The notes below the pieces were generated by a model. The model worked only from the letters and a program-made list of their open reading frames with translations, was not told where the DNA came from and made no database searches. Positions 62,431 to 64,000 of a stretch of 64,000 bases of DNA are shown piece by piece. Position numbers and translations under genes: made by a program. Numbering within the stretch: position 1 is the stretch's first letter; every line of letters begins with the position of its first letter. This stretch comes from Brassica napus (Eukaryota > Streptophyta > Magnoliopsida > Brassicales > Brassicaceae): the NCBI RefSeq assembly GCF_020379485.1, contig NC_063451.1, positions 23,914,630 to 23,978,629 of the forward strand, in the 5' to 3' direction.

Positions 62431-64000
62431 GGATAAACATGGTCTGAGTCGGATAAAGATCTGGTTTTTGATAAAAGTATTATCTTTCCTTTGATAAAGA
62501 CAGATCAGGCGTTAAGTACATTTGTAACGTGACTGGATTCTATGTCTAACTTGTTTGCTTAGCCATTTTTGTCATAAGCAACCAAACCTCTACTAATAAA
62601 CAAGGCCGTATTAGCTTATACAATAAACAGGCCCAGCCCAACGAAAATTGAGGTCCATGGGCCATCAATTGCCAAAAACTTATATGGTTAGTCGTAAGAC
62701 TTGTAATGTTTTCAGTGCTTGTAATCTTGGAATTTCATTCAGTTTGGGCTATTGATGTTTAGCTTTGACACTCTACATAGGTGCAATATGAAAATGATTT
62801 ATCTAACTGTGAAAACAATATTCATAAAATTCGAGTCATGTTTAATGAGTTCAACCACCACGATATTTTGAAATGTTTTCATGGATCTACTTGTGAAAAT
62901 AACATTAATAAAATGACCAGTTTCACATATATAAACACTATCATGTTCAAAACTTTTCAAAATATAAAATATAACAGTAAATTTATAACCTGTTTCAAAA
63001 AAGTATATTTATAACTTTAAATATATAGTATTAGAAAATAGGAAATTAAAATTAAGTTTGTGTGTAATATTCTGTATCTTAAATCAATTATTATTTTGAT
63101 ATATACATATATTTAAATGTATTAAGCTCATTCATCAAGTTTTTTTTTGTATACTTTATGAGCTAATAATCCCAAGAGAAGAGAGACACTGCTATTGTAA
63201 TGAAACTCTTTTGGTAAGAGGAGAAAAGAGCATTAAAGGAGGTGAAATAATTGAACTATAAGTCTATAAGTAAGGTCCAACGCTGTCCAGCGAACAACTA
63301 TTTTAACTGGATTCACGCTGTCATTCTTAATGTTGCAGATGCATTATGATGCGTTGGATAGAATAATATTGTTACTTATCGAAATCTCGTGATCATCTAC
63401 ATTTTCAGTGACCATTTATATTCCACTTGTTTTGGGTGTTGTATAGTTCAGTTATGAATTATTACTCAGATGTATCTCAACTCCTTCAAAAAGATTTTGA
63501 CCATATCCTAAATCCAAGTCCGTGTGCTTAAAATATGAAAAAGATTGTTTCTAAATATTACTTTTTAATTTTGTTAATCTTCCAACCTTGTCTATTCATG
63601 TATTTACATGCTCTATTTACTTGGGGCTTTGGATGCAGCCACATGCTCTGCATGCTCCCATTTATTGCACTTGTATTGTATATAGTATTATGTAATATAC
63701 TATTTACATTACATTTTCGCTTTTATATCTACATATTTGGAATGAATATCAGTTTCATAAGTATATATAATATATCTACATCTGAACTAGAGGGCAGAGT
63801 TTTGGATACACATCAATCGTTCCTTATATGAGACTCATGATTATAAAACTTTGGTGTCAAATCTAATCTGCGTACGTTAACGACGCAAAAATACGTTCGT
63901 ATCTCTAATATATATTAATATATAGAAACATATACGAGTTAAACGATAAAAACTCTGGTGGTAAAATCCCAAGAGCGCAAAGAAAGACTATTAAAACGAG
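62431..64000. other. AT-rich intergenic DNA
   Basis: No gene is supported. A 98-codon frame at 63535-63831 is mostly hydrophobic low-complexity translation of AT-rich DNA. No tRNA, TIR pair or retroelement domain was noticed. Confidence 0.5.

Noticed and set aside
63535..63831. 98-codon hydrophobic open frame
   Set aside because: Composition follows the AT-rich DNA, there is no recognisable motif, promoter or conservation cue, and such frames arise by chance.

Overview
The window reads as a euchromatic but transposon-rich piece of a Brassicaceae nuclear chromosome, most likely a Brassica species. The seven gene loci I recognise from the host genome are close relatives of neighbouring genes on the lower arm of Arabidopsis chromosome 4, in the same order as I recall it: YUC8, GRXC5, an LPA3-like gene, PSAE, ATL42, TCX5 and AIM1 (At4g28720 to At4g29010). 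Introns are short, splice sites are GT-AG, and many Arabidopsis genes expected in between are missing, as usual for a fractionated Brassica subgenome. These identities come from remembered protein sequences, not from a search.

Layout. 1-5.6 kb: AT-rich DNA, the auxin-biosynthesis gene YUC8 and two tRNA-derived SINEs. 5.6-11.1 kb: a nearly intact, young L1-type LINE nested in a tiny older retroposed fragment. 11.3-16.8 kb: two PIF/Harbinger-like elements carrying pieces of host genes (a PPR gene; a BT1-like mitochondrial carrier), a LINE RNase H remnant and a MITE. 19-22.5 kb: plastid glutaredoxin GRXC5, a decayed LPA3-like pseudogene and photosystem I subunit gene PSAE. 24.2-29.6 kb: a complete Ty1/copia element with two LTRs and a 5-bp target duplication, coding region broken. 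30.2-36.9 kb: an inactivated but structurally complete PIF/Harbinger element (Myb-like ORF1 plus DDE transposase), abutted by a non-autonomous relative carrying the first coding exon of a GAUT11-like galacturonosyltransferase gene. 38.3-45.0 kb: a second full-length LINE, with an RNase H domain, inserted into a Harbinger-type MITE. 45.6-46.9 kb: ATL42, a RING-H2 ubiquitin ligase. 47.4-53.5 kb: a local direct duplication, a 5'-truncated SIRE-like copia element with an extra ORF and 3' LTR, and a MULE-derived MITE full of telomere-like motifs. 53.9-61.8 kb: tRNA-Ser(GCT), the DREAM-associated CXC gene TCX5 and the peroxisomal beta-oxidation gene AIM1. 61.85-64 kb: a second transposase remnant and AT-rich DNA.

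The host genes do not form one pathway. YUC8 makes auxin, AIM1 works in peroxisomal beta-oxidation, GRXC5 and PSAE act in the chloroplast, and TCX5 and ATL42 are regulators. The most interesting signal is in the mobile DNA. Three Harbinger-like elements each carry the 5' part of a different host gene, always pointing inward from the same conserved subterminal end. That end has a G-box in two of the three and in the related transposase-encoding element. In addition, at least six sites show 9-16 bp target duplications flanking only about 11-19 nt of short anchor plus oligo(A), which look like extreme 5'-truncated retroposition events.
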